Below, in pieces: positions 1 to 11,826 of a stretch of 64,000 nt of DNA; the first letter of the stretch is position 1; the number at the start of each line of letters is the position of its first letter. This DNA is from Roridomyces roridus (Eukaryota; Basidiomycota; Agaricomycetes; Agaricales; Mycenaceae): NCBI GenBank assembly GCA_029378245.1, contig JARKIF010000006.1, forward strand, positions 1,178,001 through 1,242,000. Reading direction: 5' to 3'. The position numbers and the translations under genes were made by a program. The notes beneath the pieces are model-generated. The model saw only the letters and a list, made by a program, of their open reading frames with translations, ran no database searches and had not been told where the DNA came from.

Positions 1-1635
1 GATCCTCAGACGGCATTCCCTTTGCATTTTAGTGTAGGCAATTCCTCGAGTCTTTTGCCCTTTGCTGATTTGATTCATTCAAGAATGTCCCTTCCGTGGT
101 CGAGTTGGGTATCTCTCGCGCGCCAGCATCCATTTCTACGCCACGAAACGCCCATTACTAGGCTGAGGCCGTTGGCACACGCATTGCACATCTTGAAGAG
201 CAATATCAGCCTTGTTGGATCCCACATCAATGTCAGCCGCCGCGATGCCAGTTGAGATTTGTGTCCAAGTTTTTCCGGGAATTCTTTGGGGCCAGAAAGC
301 AGATTCAGCCTGGTTAATGAGGTGTCGGAGATTACCCGGGGCCAGATAAACGCGACGGAATTATTCAAGATGATTTCGCCATGAGCCGTGAGTTTGAAAT
401 CCGACATGAATACTAGATGTCAAAGGTTTGGCGAGGAAGGTGGCGCCGTGGCGGTAAGAAATGAGCCGTGGCCAAGCTGCCATTGGGGTACTATTCTTTC
501 TCGCGCTTGTCCCTGTCCATTTAGCGTCTTCATTGAGCCTCGAGGGCTATTGGGCTACATACACCACACGGCGCACGCGTGCCCAACGCCTGCCAGGTCG
601 CAGGTGGCTATCAACGGTCAGCTTGACGCGGCTCGCCGGCAAAAGGATTCATTGTGGCGTCTTCCGAGTCCGGACGCTCCTACTTAGTCTGGATTGGGGC
701 CATTGAGTGAGATAATAGATTGAACTGGAATGCCGGCTGGCGGTCGGCACGATCGGTCGGGGTATCCGCCACTGATGTGAATCACACTCTAAGCGAGCGG
801 CTGTCGGGTCAAATTCCCAAAACCGTTAAGCGGCGTGCATCACATCAGCTTGAGTGTCCGACCTTCCATAATTTTCCGCCCCAGGGCGTGTGTATACGTG
901 GTAGTCAACGGGGAAAGCGAAAATGGCGGGCAATGCAGGCACATCGTAGGCACAGAGTCGGCTAAGCCAGGCACAGTTCTGATTTTCTTGCTTAGGCACA
1001 GCCAAAATTGATGTGCCTAATGGGGTCGGCACATGTCAGTACTGCTAGAAATAGCTTTGCCTACACGGTCGCGGAATGCAGTGACTGTTCACAAGTACGT
1101 TGTGCAAGTTGCATATGAGATTCGCTTCCTGATGTTTCCAAACAATCGCAGTTCAATAATCCTTTTGGTCTGGGGCCTTGTAATATAATGTCAGCGCACG
1201 TTTGCGGTCTGAAAGCCCCGATAGCGAAATCATGCGACTGTAGCGGCGCGACTTATTTCCTCATCGCTGCGTGTCAATACTGTATGAAGGGGATAGCAGT
1301 CAGGTACGACGCCCTCGCGGAACCGCTGGTATTCGCAGAGATTTACTGACGGCTTTTCAAAGCTGGATCGATTATTCGGTAGGGGCAGAGTGCGGGGTGA
1401 CCCCAATTTCGTACGTTTATCGGGCGTACCAGGATGCATGCTTACATTGTAAAGATTGCTGCCATCCCCTCTACCTCGTGAGTTACAATTCATATGCACA
1501 TATCCTCTCGTCCAAATCATCATCCAGAGGGAAATAAAACACTGCCATCCTGGGTGCTTGCGATGGCTTCTGCAACACCTTCGGTGCGTGGTTCAGTACA
1601 AGTACGAGAGCATCCTGAGCTGCAGCTCAAGTTAG
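1..1635. other. No gene recognised
   Basis: No open frame here reads like a protein, and no exon chain with plausible splice sites was found on either strand. The sequence looks like decayed intergenic DNA. The only structure noted is a short hairpin at 992-1020, listed separately. Upstream exons of the membrane-protein gene that follows could lie here, but none could be identified. Confidence 0.5.
992..1020. repeat. 9-bp inverted repeat (hairpin)
   Basis: TTAGGCACA at 992-1000 is matched by its exact reverse complement at 1012-1020, with an 11-nt loop. Further AGGCACA copies lie just upstream (about 930-975). No function can be assigned. Confidence 0.5.
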
Positions 1636-1650
1636 CCGGTAACTTTTGAC

Positions 1651-2268
1651 GCTCAAGCTGCCACCAGCCTCGCTCCCGCCGCTACAAGTAGCTCTCCAGC
1701 CACCGTGACGATTACCTCTCTATCTACAGGCCCCTCGAGTCCCAAAGTGTCATCTGGACCCAGCTCCTCCACCGAGCGTGTGCATAAACAGGCTATCTCA
1801 CCGGGAGTGATGACCGGGATTGTAGTGGGGATCGCATGCATCCTCTCGGCACTCTTTCTCCTCCTGCTTTTCAGATACCGCCAACGGCGACACGGATCGA
1901 ATCACGGGAATTTACGCCCCTACTCTGTTCTTTATCCCGATATTGCCGGGATTGGGCGTTCACACGACGCGCCTGCTGACAATGGACAGGAACCCACCAA
2001 AGCTCGGCAGGAATATTTGCAGAACGAGCTACAGGCTGCGCAAGACAAGATTACGCACCTACGAAATCAACAAAGGTTTCCCAGCCAGTTGAGGTCTCTT
2101 CTCGCACACAATGCCACCTCCGAGGCCATGCGACGAATGCGGGAGCAGATCGCTGCCCAAGAGTCGCAGATTCGAGAATTGCAGGCACAGCTGTCCTCGC
2201 CATGGGCACTTGGACTGTCGGATGAACCGCCGCCGGGGTATTCCGAGGGGGTGCGCACGGAGTTGTGA
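1651..2268 (+). CDS. Single-pass membrane protein, C-terminal exon (5' end unresolved)
   Basis: The frame is open from about 1636 to the stop at 2266-2268. It encodes a Ser/Thr/Pro-rich outer stretch, one hydrophobic span (about 1810-1875, GIVVGIACILSALFLLLLF), a basic stop-transfer segment (RYRQRRH), and a cytoplasmic tail with coiled-coil character (heptad-like Glu/Gln/Leu around 2010-2200) ending near SDEPPPGYS. This layout, with S/T-rich ectodomain, one TM and a Pro-Pro-Gly-Tyr tail, is common in Agaricomycete membrane proteins of unknown role. The first possible start in frame is GTG at 1705 and no in-frame ATG precedes it, so the real N-terminus, probably with a signal peptide, must be spliced in from upstream or is lost. 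I could not find that exon, so the gene may be 5'-truncated. Confidence 0.55.
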   Translation, partial: AQAATSLAPAATSSSPATVTITSLSTGPSSPKVSSGPSSSTERVHKQAISPGVMTGIVVGIACILSALFLLLLFRYRQRRHGSNHGNLRPYSVLYPDIAGIGRSHDAPADNGQEPTKARQEYLQNELQAAQDKITHLRNQQRFPSQLRSLLAHNATSEAMRRMREQIAAQESQIRELQAQLSSPWALGLSDEPPPGYSEGVRTEL

Positions 2269-2848
2269 GGTTCAAGAGTGGATAGTCAGTTGAGGATGAA
2301 GACATTGAAATACTTTGGACGTGGGATGGTCCCCATTGAGAGCTCGAGCTTGTACCATTGAAAAAAATAGATACTTGTTTACATAGCCAATGCGCTGCAT
2401 GGATCCCTGCCCGAAGTGATGCATGATGCCGCACACTGAGCGGTTGCCAGTTAGCAATCAAACCGGAGCCATGTTGAAGCTATCCAGCTGATCAATCCTC
2501 GGGTGGACTCTCTCTCTCTCTCCGTCCCTGGTTGGAACTTGGGATCCGATCCGTGCTGCCGGGACTTCTCGACTCCTTCCTTGGATCCTGAATCGACGAC
2601 GCGCCTACGATTCCCTGGTTCCGGCAGCTTTGACTCTTGAGGGGGTGCTTGCCTTCACGCTTTGAAACCCACGCCGGACGTAACCTTGCCTTGAATTCTG
2701 TGAAACAGCGACCAAAATTTGAAGAAGCCCATCTCGAACCTGCCGTCTGTCGGATCACATCACATATCTCAAATCAAGAAGGCGATCAAATCAAAGTCCG
2801 TCGACCACAACACGATCAAACGTCGATCACCCTTTGTCTCCTGACACC

Positions 2849-4426
2849 ATGTCGCCGTCGGGCTACGAGAGCGACACTGGCGAGCGGGATAACCCCACCT
2901 ACCGCAACTTCAAGACCGACACCCCCGTAGTCAAGACAATCAAGCTCGGGTGAGTGGCTCCTGTGGGCGCGCGGCGGCATGGATGGATTGACAATGCGCG
3001 TATGTACAGGCATTCGGACAAAGCCCTGAATCGAGAGGGACGCGCCACCTGCCGCATTGTCTACGCCCACGGCGACTACAATGTCAATCAAATCGCCCGC
3101 ATCTTTGGCCTGCCGCGCAAGCGCATTTCAAAGGCGATCGACAACGGGTATTTTCCGGCAGACAAGGTTTCGGAGGACTATGCGCATATCAGGGATCCGA
3201 AGTTTGCGGTACATTTCCCGCCTGATTCTGGCAGCACGGCCGACGAGGACAGCGAGGAGGACGGGAGCGTGGACAGTGATGAGGAAGATGATGACTCTGA
3301 CTCGGAGAGTGAGGCCGGTAACGAGTCCGACTCGGATGTGAGCCACGTGCGTACTCGATCTCAGTTTACCCTGTTTTCCGTTGAGCATGTGGTCTACGCG
3401 CAGTGCGGCGCAGACGATGAGAGGAATACGGTACGCCGACTCCCTTTTTTCGGCAAGCTTTCCTTGATGTCTTGTCCAAACACAGATACCAACGAAACGG
3501 AAGCTTCACGACGAGGACTCCAGCGGACCGGTTCGCCACTCATCCCTGTTTTCCACTTCTGTTTTTCACTCATGCTACAGCCGCCAATGGCCCCGCGGAT
3601 GGTCAAAAAGCCGCGTTATTTCGGCGACAACGACGGCGCTCCGGATGTCCGAGTCGCGGTATGTCCCCTCCCGTCTGTTCTTCCTCCTAGATTCTGACGA
3701 TTTACGCATGGACAGAAACGATCCTGCCCGCCCGGTTCCAAGTCGACAAGCGGCACGTCAGTGAGTCTAGCGTGAATTGAATGAGCTCCAATTCTCACGA
3801 GTAGCACTAGACGGCCGCATCCCCTGCACCGAATCCGAGTCGCAGCTCCACTTCCAATCAGGATACCCACGCCCCAGAAGAACGGTCAGAACTCCTTGTC
3901 TTCCTTAAAAGTCTTTCAACCAAGCTCGTTGACGACCTCCCCGAACGCCTGGCCCTCCTGTCCTCCCAGGGCTTCACCATCGAGCGGTTGCGAATCATGG
4001 CTCAGCGTTGGCCGAACGAACTTATCGCAGAGGCGCTCGAACGCGGGTTGATGGGCGGGGAGCTTGAGTTGGGCATCGGGGGATGCAGAGGGTTGACTTC
4101 CAAGCAGGTTGTTGGGATTGAGGTTGGTTTGATGAAGATGAGGAGAAAGCTGGTGAGTCTGCTTTTGCGGGCACTCGATCTTTGATTTGAATGTACCCAA
4201 GCCAGTGGATTTTTTGGTCCCCGCGGATCGAAGGACGCTCCACGCTTTTCTGGGCAACGTCATGGGTTTCGACCTCACTGCGTGCTACTCTTTATTCCAG
4301 GAGCAGGGGTTTGTTTGCGCGGATGGGGAGTTGCGCAAGGTCAAGGCGGTGGTGGGGAGGGATGGAGGGATTAGTGTATTGGATGGGTTGGCGGTGGAGT
4401 TCGCGCTCCGGGATATTTGTTATTAG
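2849..4426 (+). CDS. Acidic protein with helix-turn-helix-like segment
   Basis: ATG 2849 begins exon 1 (2849-2949). A 60-nt GTGAGT...TACAG intron leads to exon 2 (3010-about 3337). Several short exons follow (about 3408-3430, 3486-3530, 3592-3660, 3718-3760, 3810-4153) and the last exon is 4202-4426 (acceptor CCCAAG), ending at TAG. Exon 2 carries a homeodomain/Psq-like helix-turn-helix pattern (ARIFGLPRKRISKAI), then a long Asp/Glu/Ser-rich acidic run. The C-terminal part is helical and hydrophobic and ends LRDICY. This suggests a nuclear DNA- or chromatin-associated protein, by inference only; I do not recognise the family. A CT-dinucleotide run (about 2507-2523) lies in the presumed promoter. 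All exons splice in frame, so the gene looks intact. The small middle exons are the least certain part. Confidence 0.7.
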
Positions 4427-4638
4427 GGCGGCGAGACCGTTGAGACGGGGAGAATGTGAGAATGTGACGATCTGCACCTCTTTGCAAGTGATACTGTACA
4501 TATTTTCGTCTCACCAAGTCGCAGCCACGATCTTCAATTGGTGCGGGACTGCATCCCGTTTCGCCTATTTTTGATGAACTCACGCGATCCAGACTCTGAC
4601 CGGCTCACCCTGTCCCGAGGATTCTTGGTTTGAGTCGT

Positions 4639-4707
4639 CGGATTTATCGGGCATTTCGGAACTCTGCGTATAATCAGCCGTTAATTCCGAAACACCCGAT
4701 AAATCCG
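4639..4707. repeat. Imperfect 23-bp inverted repeat
   Basis: Arms at 4639-4661 and 4685-4707 are reverse complements except for two positions, with a 23-nt spacer. It lies between the HTH-like gene and the MFS pseudogene. It could be a transposon end pair or a tiny foldback element; no target-site duplication was recognised. Confidence 0.55.
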
Positions 4708-4810
4708 ACCATTCCAAATCACCGGTTGAGAATGCCCCGCCATCTTTTTTTTACTCAAGGCTATCAGGTGAACGCGTGCTCTGCGTCCCGCTCGTTCACG
4801 CCTCTCATCC

Positions 4811-6588
4811 ATGGCCACCACGACACTGGCTCGCCGATCGTCCGACTCCGCAAGGAACTTGGAGGGCCTATCCGTTAAATCCCCTGACGAGGTCAACGAC
4901 TCAGAAGTTGACCCTAGATTCTCTGCGAGAGGAGTGACGAGGAACGCCTCTGGTCCAGAGATTACCTTACCGTCGGGTGGATTGCGGGATGATGAGAAAC
5001 TATATGTGCGTAGCTGCGTCGACTTGTCCCGTGCGCTAAAATGAAAATGGATTTCAGGTCGAATTCGAAGAAAACGACCCACGAAATCCACTTTGCTTTC
5101 CTCGTTCCAAAAAATGGGCCATAACACTGGTCGCGTGCTGGTAGTGATGTTCAGGGCCGGGCTTGGGCTGGGCTTTGACGGGCTTGGGCTCAGCATTTCC
5201 CAAGCCCGAGCCCGAGCCCGCATCAAGCCCGGCCCAAGCCCTAAGCCCGGGCCTGAGCCTGGGCTGGGTACAAGTTTGGTTTGTACTGAGAGAATTGCCT
5301 GAAGCGTGGATGTAAACATTGATCTGTGGCTAATTCAACCAAGATTCAACTGGCCTTCCACCAAAAAGGCTCAATTGGTGAGAATATGTGCTCTTTCAGT
5401 GCACGGAGCCATGCCGGCACACAGCCGAACCCTCATATCAGAGCTGATCGGAGAATATGGTGAGTTGCCTCACCTGATAGGCGGTAAATGACATTCGGCA
5501 AGTGATACCCGCAAGCCGGAGAGGTTGTCGGCCGCCGGTGATTCGGCATGCCTCATACACAGCCAAGCCCGGGCCTGGCGGGCTTCGGCGATATATGTGT
5601 CTTGCACTCGTCCAATCCGTATGTTTTTTTTGACCGTCAGCAAGTTGAACTGAAAACGGATAGTTCTCCTCACGACTGAACCGGTCGTGTTGGCTTTTAG
5701 TGTACGGTCCGTCATGTTTTCCCGCTACTACTTACACCGACTTTTACAGCTATGGATCGGTTTCTTGTGGGGCATCCTATACTGCATGCTAGAGTACGTT
5801 CCATTTCTCGATGACCAACATTCTCAGGTCCATCCCTGGAATCTTCCGAGATCTCCACCATTTTTCTGTGGGGCAAGAAGGAACGGTATATGTGACCATC
5901 AGGTGCGAATCCCCGGTATTTTGGTGAAGCTACACTGACCGCCAACGCTAGTATCGGAACCGCCCTTGGTTTTGCGGGGACATTTTACCAAGAAGCTCTA
6001 TACCGGTATGTCCCCGATTCTCTACCCATCGACGCATTCAAACTGGTTTCAGCAAATTCGTCGACCGAAGAGGGCCAGAGGCGCGCTTGATACTCGCCTG
6101 CGGGGCCAGTATCATGCTGCCGATCTCCATGTTCATCTATGCTTGGTGTTCATACGATTTCGTTCCGTGGATCGCTCTGTGTATTGCCATTACCGTGAGT
6201 CTATCCGTTATCGGGACCAGCTTCATTGAGCTCGCTTTAGCTGTTTATATCGGCGACCTTCCTCGTCTACCTCGCCGTGTTCAGCTATGTAGCTGATTGC
6301 TACGGCCCCTTCGCATCCTCCGCTCTGGCTGGTCAAAGCCTTTGCAGAAATATGATGGCCAGCATCTTTCCTTTGTTCACGAAAAGGATGCTTGATGCGA
6401 TGGGTTACAACTAGGGCCAACACGATGTTTGCTTTAATATCGCTCGCGATGGTACCGATACCATATATCCTCTTCTTCTTGGGCCCAAGATCAGGCTACG
6501 GAGTAGGTTTTCGAGTATGGTTGCAGAGGCGGAGAGGAAGGTGGAGGAGGAGAAGCAGAAGGTCAGGGAGCCCGGAGAGGGAGAGTGA
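4811..6588 (+). pseudogene. MFS transporter pseudogene, middle lost to transposon sequence
   Basis: The two ends of a 12-TM major facilitator transporter can be read. The 5' part is exon 4811-5007, then after a 47-nt intron the pre-TM1 signature (VEFEENDPRNP...RSKKWAITL) at about 5055-5125, which runs into a TAG and GC-rich repeat DNA. The 3' half resumes near 5745: LWIGFLWGILYCMLE, then SIPG..., then TALGFAGTFYQEALYR, then further TM segments up to the charged tail (EEEKQKVREPGEGE) and TGA at 6586-6588, with four normal introns. TM1-6 are missing. Two extra lesions lie in the 3' half: TAG plus a shift at about 6412, where a Trp is expected, and a one-base shift at about 6480. Drug, polyamine or sugar export would be the usual role; the substrate is unknown. 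The gene is clearly dead. Confidence 0.8.
5143..5600. mobile_element. GC-rich transposon remnant inside the MFS pseudogene
   Basis: The coding frame stops abruptly after about 5140 and is followed by dense alternating GGGCTTGGGC / GCCCGAGCCC motifs (5155-5270), with one more cluster at about 5570-5595 before transporter sequence returns at about 5745. The motif style and the left edge (AGTGATGTTCAGGGCC) resemble ends of nonautonomous hAT-type elements. No matching right terminal repeat or target duplication was found, so the right border is approximate and the element may be truncated or have caused a deletion. Confidence 0.5.
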
Positions 6589-6889
6589 GAAGGTATCAGA
6601 TTGTTCATGATTTTATGATTAGATGCGGACTCTGTATCTATTGTGAGGAGGAAACCGCAGGTACACTCAAGCGGAGTGGGCCAACAATTCATACACCTGA
6701 ATCTCACGACCATGTGCAGGGTTCGATTCCCCAATTGCAAGCTGGATACGACCAGGGTCGCGATGTGCTTTTTTGAGTTTTGTAATCTGAAACAGTCTGT
6801 TGATTTCTGCTCGGGGCTATACCGCCCGCTCTCCCGCATAAAGGGAATGGGATCATCCCCGAATCCGATCTGAGAAGACCAGGTCAACA

Positions 6890-7290
6890 TTCATTTGCTT
6901 CGTCGTCTCCATTCTAAAACCTGAAAAAAAATTGATCGGCTTCCCGTCAAAGCCCAAAGAATCCACCCCTCACCTCCAATATACTTCAACTCCCGTGTCC
7001 CAACATGAAGTTTCATGCCCTCCGTTGCAAATTGCCTCATCTCTTGGGCAATCTCCTCCGACGGAGGGTCCGCCACCTTGTCCTCCATCTAGACCGTACA
7101 CGGCCGTAAACACCCTCGTCGGAGAATCGAACGCCTCCGAGACAGCCTCGTAATGCCACGAATTTACCCATTGCCCCCGGAGAGTCAAATCCGTCAACCC
7201 GGGCAGGAACGTGCGTAGTACAGGGAAGATTGCCGCCGGTTCAATCCACAACCGCTGCATTTTTTCTATGCCATCTGCTTCTCCGAGCAC
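6890..7290 (-). pseudogene. F-box/LRR-like protein fragment
   Basis: Minus-strand frames encode a leucine-rich C-terminal segment typical of fungal F-box-like proteins (FPVLRTFLPGLTDLTLRGQW), then shift frame near 7085 into a segment ending MKLHVGTRELKYIGG. A possible intron with a TTTTTTTTCAG acceptor follows at about 6915. No F-box and no start codon are present upstream. It looks like a decayed relative of the F-box genes at 55-60 kb. Confidence 0.5.
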
Positions 7291-7299
7291 CTCTCGGCT

Positions 7300-7970
7300 C
7301 AGGGCTGCAGCCTGAAGGACTTAAAGAGGGCTGCCGGGGCGCTGCCAGCCAGTCTTGAACAAATTGGACCCGTCCGGGTTCGACCCCCGCTCGTGCCATG
7401 GCGTGCTTTACTTGGTGGCAATTTTTTGTTCGGATTAATGCCTGTCCAACGGTGCGCGCCTGAACAGTCCAATGCCAGTGTTTCATTGACGATATTCCCA
7501 GTGCGTCCAGTCCCAGATTTCGAGTCGGTGCAATCCCGGCAACTCAGTTTTGAATCCATCTGCCGTACTTGTTCCTCACTAACAGCCAGCCGTCGGCCAG
7601 CAGGAGCGGAATAGACCAAACTGCGTCCGTGTTGCAATTTTGTTCGCTTCGGCCCGATGAACCGCTCCTTGATCCCCGCCTCTCGGGAATCAGCCGCAGC
7701 GACCAAATGGGTACTCGAACACGTGTTGCTGTGTGGTGGTTGGTTTGCCGTTTTCGGTCTCGCCTCGCCGTCATCCTCCACACTCGCCGTGCCCGTCTCG
7801 GTGCCTCCCTCCTCCGCTTCTCCTCCTCCCCGTCCTTCCCAACACACTTGACGAGCTCCTACCCGTGCTCTCCGCACGCCACGAGGTCCGGACTCCCACG
7901 ACAGAGCGCACACACGCTGACGCCCACAGTGCAGAAAAGACTACTAACGACGACGACAACGACGAGAGCC
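7300..7970. other. Intergenic stretch, no gene recognised
   Basis: Long frames exist on both strands but are low-complexity (Ser/Arg/Pro) and read like shadows of GC-rich DNA. The last about 200 bases are pyrimidine-rich and probably form the promoter and 5' UTR of the GH16 gene. Confidence 0.45.
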
Positions 7971-9571
7971 ATGTCTCCGATGACGACAAGAACGATGCTA
8001 CTCACGCTCACCTTCTTCACCCTCCGTGCCGCTGCGATATACTATCCCTTCATCGAGTACTCGGGGACGACATTTTTCGATGGATTTGACTTTTACGGGG
8101 CGATTGACAACACGACGTGGGGTGCGTGCCCCAACCTCATGTTTTTCTCATCTCGGATGGCTTATCGCAGACAGGGAATGTGACTTACGTCGACGCCGCT
8201 GTGGCGTCGACAGAGTCGCTGGCCTACATCAACGACCAGGGGAACGCGATCATAAAGGTCGACAATACCACGAATGTGTTGGCTGCGGGGATTCAGTACC
8301 GAAAATCCGTGAGTCCCTCTTTCCTCCCCGTACATCTGCCCAGGAGAACAGACCCGCCCTCCAGGTCCGCCTAACATCCAAAGCCGAGTTCCCCATCGGC
8401 ACCCTCTTCATCGTGGACGCCATCCACATGCCCTTTGGATGCTCTGTATGGCCGAGTATCTGGCTTAACGGTGTCCTCGAACCCGGCCAGGTGTGGCCTG
8501 CAGCGGGGGAGATTGATTGGATCGAGGCTATTAACCTCGTGCGTCTGCTTTGCTGCTTGACTACTTCCTCAGTCGCTGATATTTGTGTAGATGGATCATA
8601 ACCAGATGGCGCTCCACTCGTTTGCGGGGTGCAATCAGTCCCAGGGCGTTTTTCAATCTGGCCAGGTGCGTCCCTTCTTCCCGTAGCACACCTTCGTTGA
8701 GCTGAGCTTCTCATCCAGTCGGTCATCCACAACTGTAATGACACCACCGCTTCGGGGTGCACTGTCGAGGAGACCAAGCCGAATTCATTCGGTGCGGGAT
8801 TTAATAATAATGGCGGGGGTGCGTTTGGGCTGCAGTTTGATGTTGCGGGAGTTTGGATGTGGTTTTGGAATGTGCGTTATCATCGCCTCCCCTCTCCTCA
8901 CCGCTACTGCTGACACTCCTACTTCCAGCGCACATCCATCCCCAACTCCATCTCCTCCACCTCTTCCAACCCCGCCGCCACCATGGACACGAGCGACTGG
9001 GGTACCCCGAGCGCCGCGTACCCCTCTGCTGGCTGTAATATCACCGAGTTCTTCCCGAATCAGCAGTTGGTCGTCGGTGAGTCTCTTGGTGCTCCCGGGA
9101 ATTACGTAGAGGCTGACGTGCGGTAGACATCACGCTATGCGGGTTATGGTGCGTTCCTCCTCCTCCTCCCTTCCCTCCTCCCAAACCAAACTCACACGAT
9201 TAACTCCACACAGGGCGGGCCTCCCCGTCGTATACAACGCAGCCACAGGCTGCCCCGGCTCCGGACCCAACGGCTCCTCCTGCTTCCTCGCCAACATCGC
9301 GGGCAACGGATCGAACTACGCCGAGGCGTATTTCGAGCTTCCCTCTATACGGACGTTTTCGTTGAATTCGACGTTGGCTGCGCTTGGTGAGAATAGTGCA
9401 GGAAGTGGGGGGCAGCAGACTACGGGTGTGGCGAGTGGGAGTCCGAGTGCGACGGCGGATGATAGTCAGAATACGGGTGGTGCACCGTCAGGGGCTGTGG
9501 CACTGGGTTCGGGAGTTGGACAGGCGATGTGGGTGGCGGCGATGCTAGTTGGGATGTCTGCGTTTCTATGA
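7971..9571 (+). CDS. Secreted GPI-anchored GH16-type beta-glucanase/transglycosylase
   Basis: Eight exons splice in frame: 7971-8121, 8175-8308, 8365-8538, 8591-8665, 8719-8871, 8929-9076, 9127-9148 and 9214-9571, giving 404 residues. A signal peptide (LLTLTFFTLRAAA) precedes the mature start. The GH16 active-site motif ExDxxE is present as GEIDWIEA, placing nucleophile and acid/base near E144 and E149. The end is Ser/Gly/Thr-rich followed by a hydrophobic tail, as expected for a GPI-anchor signal. GH16 enzymes of this fungal type act on beta-1,3/1,4- or 1,3/1,6-glucans in the wall or in plant/fungal debris; the exact substrate cannot be told from sequence. Exon 7 is only 22 nt. No lesion was seen. 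Confidence 0.88.
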
Positions 9572-10006
9572 TTTCCTTGCGTTAGAGAGCTGGTCGCATA
9601 AAATTATTTACTTACTTAGGGTGTAGCATACGTGCGGATGTGTACGGAGTATGCGGACTTGACTTGTACTTCCCAGCGCTGGTTTTGCGTCAGTAAGTCG
9701 CCGTCGCCTTCACGGATCTAAGGCTGCTACAGGACACCTCAGCTCTTTATCTTCATCTTGATGTCTCGACTATCCTTGTATGTGTGGCGTTCATATTGGA
9801 GAATTGAACTTTATCCTAGTCGGTGACAAGCGCCACTTTTTGGCTACTTTCCACTATATGGCCGGGAAAGTTCGAAGGGCGCCAATCTGTCCAAAACCTC
9901 TGTTCTATTCTCTGGAGGCCGTGAGGCCGCGCAATCTATCCTTATTTTCTCTGTGGCTCGAGCTCTTCAAGTCATTCGCCTTTATATGGTGATCACATCC
10001 CAGAAT
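9572..10006. other. Intergenic, between convergent genes
   Basis: Lies between the GH16 stop and the 3' end of the minus-strand secreted-protein gene. Only terminator and 3' UTR sequence is expected; no gene-like frame was seen. Confidence 0.5.
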
Positions 10007-11567
10007 CTAAACAGGAAAGAATGCAAAAGAAGGCACAGTATCCGACAGGTGCGGATACGTCGGCAGTAAAAGTGGGAGTAGCTCAATCGCACACCACGCC
10101 GCAGCATCATTCGTCGGTCCCGGACCACACACGGTATAATACCCATTCGTCCCATCGTTGAAGTTGAGCAAGATGCAGAGGAGTTGTTGGTCGTTGACGA
10201 CGAAGTTGAAGGGTGTGGCTACTTTGCCTTGTTGACCGTTGCAGTCCACGGCGATGTGCGCGTCGACGAAGTTCGGGCCCGCGGTGGGTAGACCCAAGCC
10301 GATGGAGTAGACGCCCGCACAGCCGGTGCCGACGTATGTGAGATCTTCGGCGACGTAGTGTGGGCTGCTGAGTGATCGGGTCGTTCCCAGGGCGTGGAAG
10401 TTCTTTGAGGACGAGGTGAGTCGCGGGAAGTAATTTCGCGCAGAGGATACATACGGAATTGCCCGAGCCCAGGATGAAGAAGCTCCCCGAGGCGACCACT
10501 GGGATACCTAGAGCATTCGTGTACAAAATTACTTGTCCTTCGGTTCCAGGGAGATTGCAATCGGGAATAGTGGGCGCTGGTGGAATGAGATTCTAGGGCT
10601 ATTAAGCGCGGAAGACTTCAACGTGAGAGCAGAGGCTAGTACCTGCCATGTAAAGCTCGAAGGGACCGGTCCCTGTAGCCGCATTATGTTGAGCAGAGTC
10701 AATTGAATCGAACATAAGCACGTACCCCCGCATGATAGAGTGAAAAACAGTTTGGGACTGCAGTTCCCAGTTTTTGACTGATCTGGTTCATTTGCGCTTG
10801 ATAGTTGCTGTACGTGGTAAGCATGAGTGATCTGCCGCCAACAGTCAGACTGACGATAGGGTCAAAAGAAAAGGCAGACATACGAGCACGAAGCAGGGTA
10901 TGACGATACAAGGCCGCGGAGCCACGCATTGAATACCGCAGGGAGATTGAATTCCGGAGAAGGAGGAGTGACTTCGGTGAGGAGATCTTGCACGTGCTGC
11001 GCTGTACTTTGGAACTTGCCCGCGTTTTGGTCCAAGTCTGTATGAATGTCAGGTCGTGATGTGAATGCACTCGGGAAGTCGTTACAGTCTCCCACGGCTG
11101 CGAAATTGCGCAAAAAGTACTCCATATCCAGAGCTTTGTTGTACGACGCTGAACTGGTAAAGTCGGTGATTTTCTTGATGTTGCCTGCCTGTACGTTCTG
11201 GTCCTGGTCGACTATGTTGGATTTGGCTGGATTACGGGGTCAAGATGCAGCACAGTGGGCTCAGGTCGAATCTCACCCTGATTCATCGGGAGGTCGACCC
11301 AGACCATGTTATCCGTCTGCGAGAGGTCAATTTATCGCGGAACGACAAGAAAGATAAATGAGCACTTGCCGTGTCAATAGCAGTCAAGAGAGCAGTGCCG
11401 AGATCAGTTCCATCCGCACGCACGAAATTGAAGACATTGTCCCGGATCCTGGCATAATTTTTGCGTCAGCAGCTGGTGGATAAAGGGAACTTCTCGGCTT
11501 ACCAGGTACAATCTACATTCGGTATGCCCAGCGAGAGGACGGAGGTGAAGAATTGATCAATATACTG

Positions 11568-11572
11568 CAACC
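11568..11572. repeat. Copia target-site duplication, left copy
   Basis: CAACC directly precedes the left LTR and is repeated at 16400-16404 directly after the right LTR. Confidence 0.9.
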
Positions 11573-11815
11573 TATTGAGAGAAGTGGGGCTAAAAGTAAT
11601 ATTCGATGATTAGCTACTACAAAAGGACGAGTTTATATACCTACAAAATGTACTAGAAGTTTCTGGGTGTCGGTGGGCCAATGGAACAATAGAACAATAG
11701 GAACACTGTACTTGAGCTCCACCTCGGGCAACGCTCGGGCATTGGAGCTATGCTCGGGCTGTGCGGTTGACGACCAACGCGGTGTCGTGACTCGAGGTTT
11801 GTCCATCCTTCAACA
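11573..11815 (-). repeat. Copia 3' LTR (243 bp)
   Basis: On the minus strand it runs from TGTTGAAGG to CTCTCAATA. It matches 16149-16399 except for one substitution near the middle (AGAAGTTTC against AGAAGGTTC) and the absence of one 8-bp AACAATAG unit. Confidence 0.93.
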
Positions 11816-11826
11816 CTCCCCCTCAA
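11816..11826 (-). promoter_or_regulatory. Copia polypurine tract
   Basis: TTGAGGGGGAG on the minus strand, abutting the 3' LTR, is the expected plus-strand DNA primer site. It overlaps the polyprotein stop codon. Confidence 0.8.

Noticed and set aside
1230..1537. Candidate upstream exons for the membrane protein at 1.65-2.27 kb
   Set aside because: Open on both strands but without a signal peptide, and no donor/acceptor pair joined them in frame to the TM exon.
4681..5319. Long minus-strand frame (about 212 codons) over the MFS pseudogene 5' part
   Set aside because: It runs antisense through recognised MFS exons and the GC-rich repeat; composition is repeat-driven and no domain is visible.
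6700..6745. GGGTTCGATTCCCC as a tRNA T-arm
   Set aside because: T-stem pairs at only three positions and no acceptor, D-arm or anticodon arm fits.
7370..7400. GGGTTCGACCCCC as a tRNA T-arm
   Set aside because: No flanking tRNA structure could be folded around it.
7299..7913. Minus-strand frame of about 204 codons and overlapping plus-strand frames
   Set aside because: Low-complexity Arg/Ser/Gly content, no domain, no splice continuity; lies in GC-rich promoter DNA of the GH16 gene.
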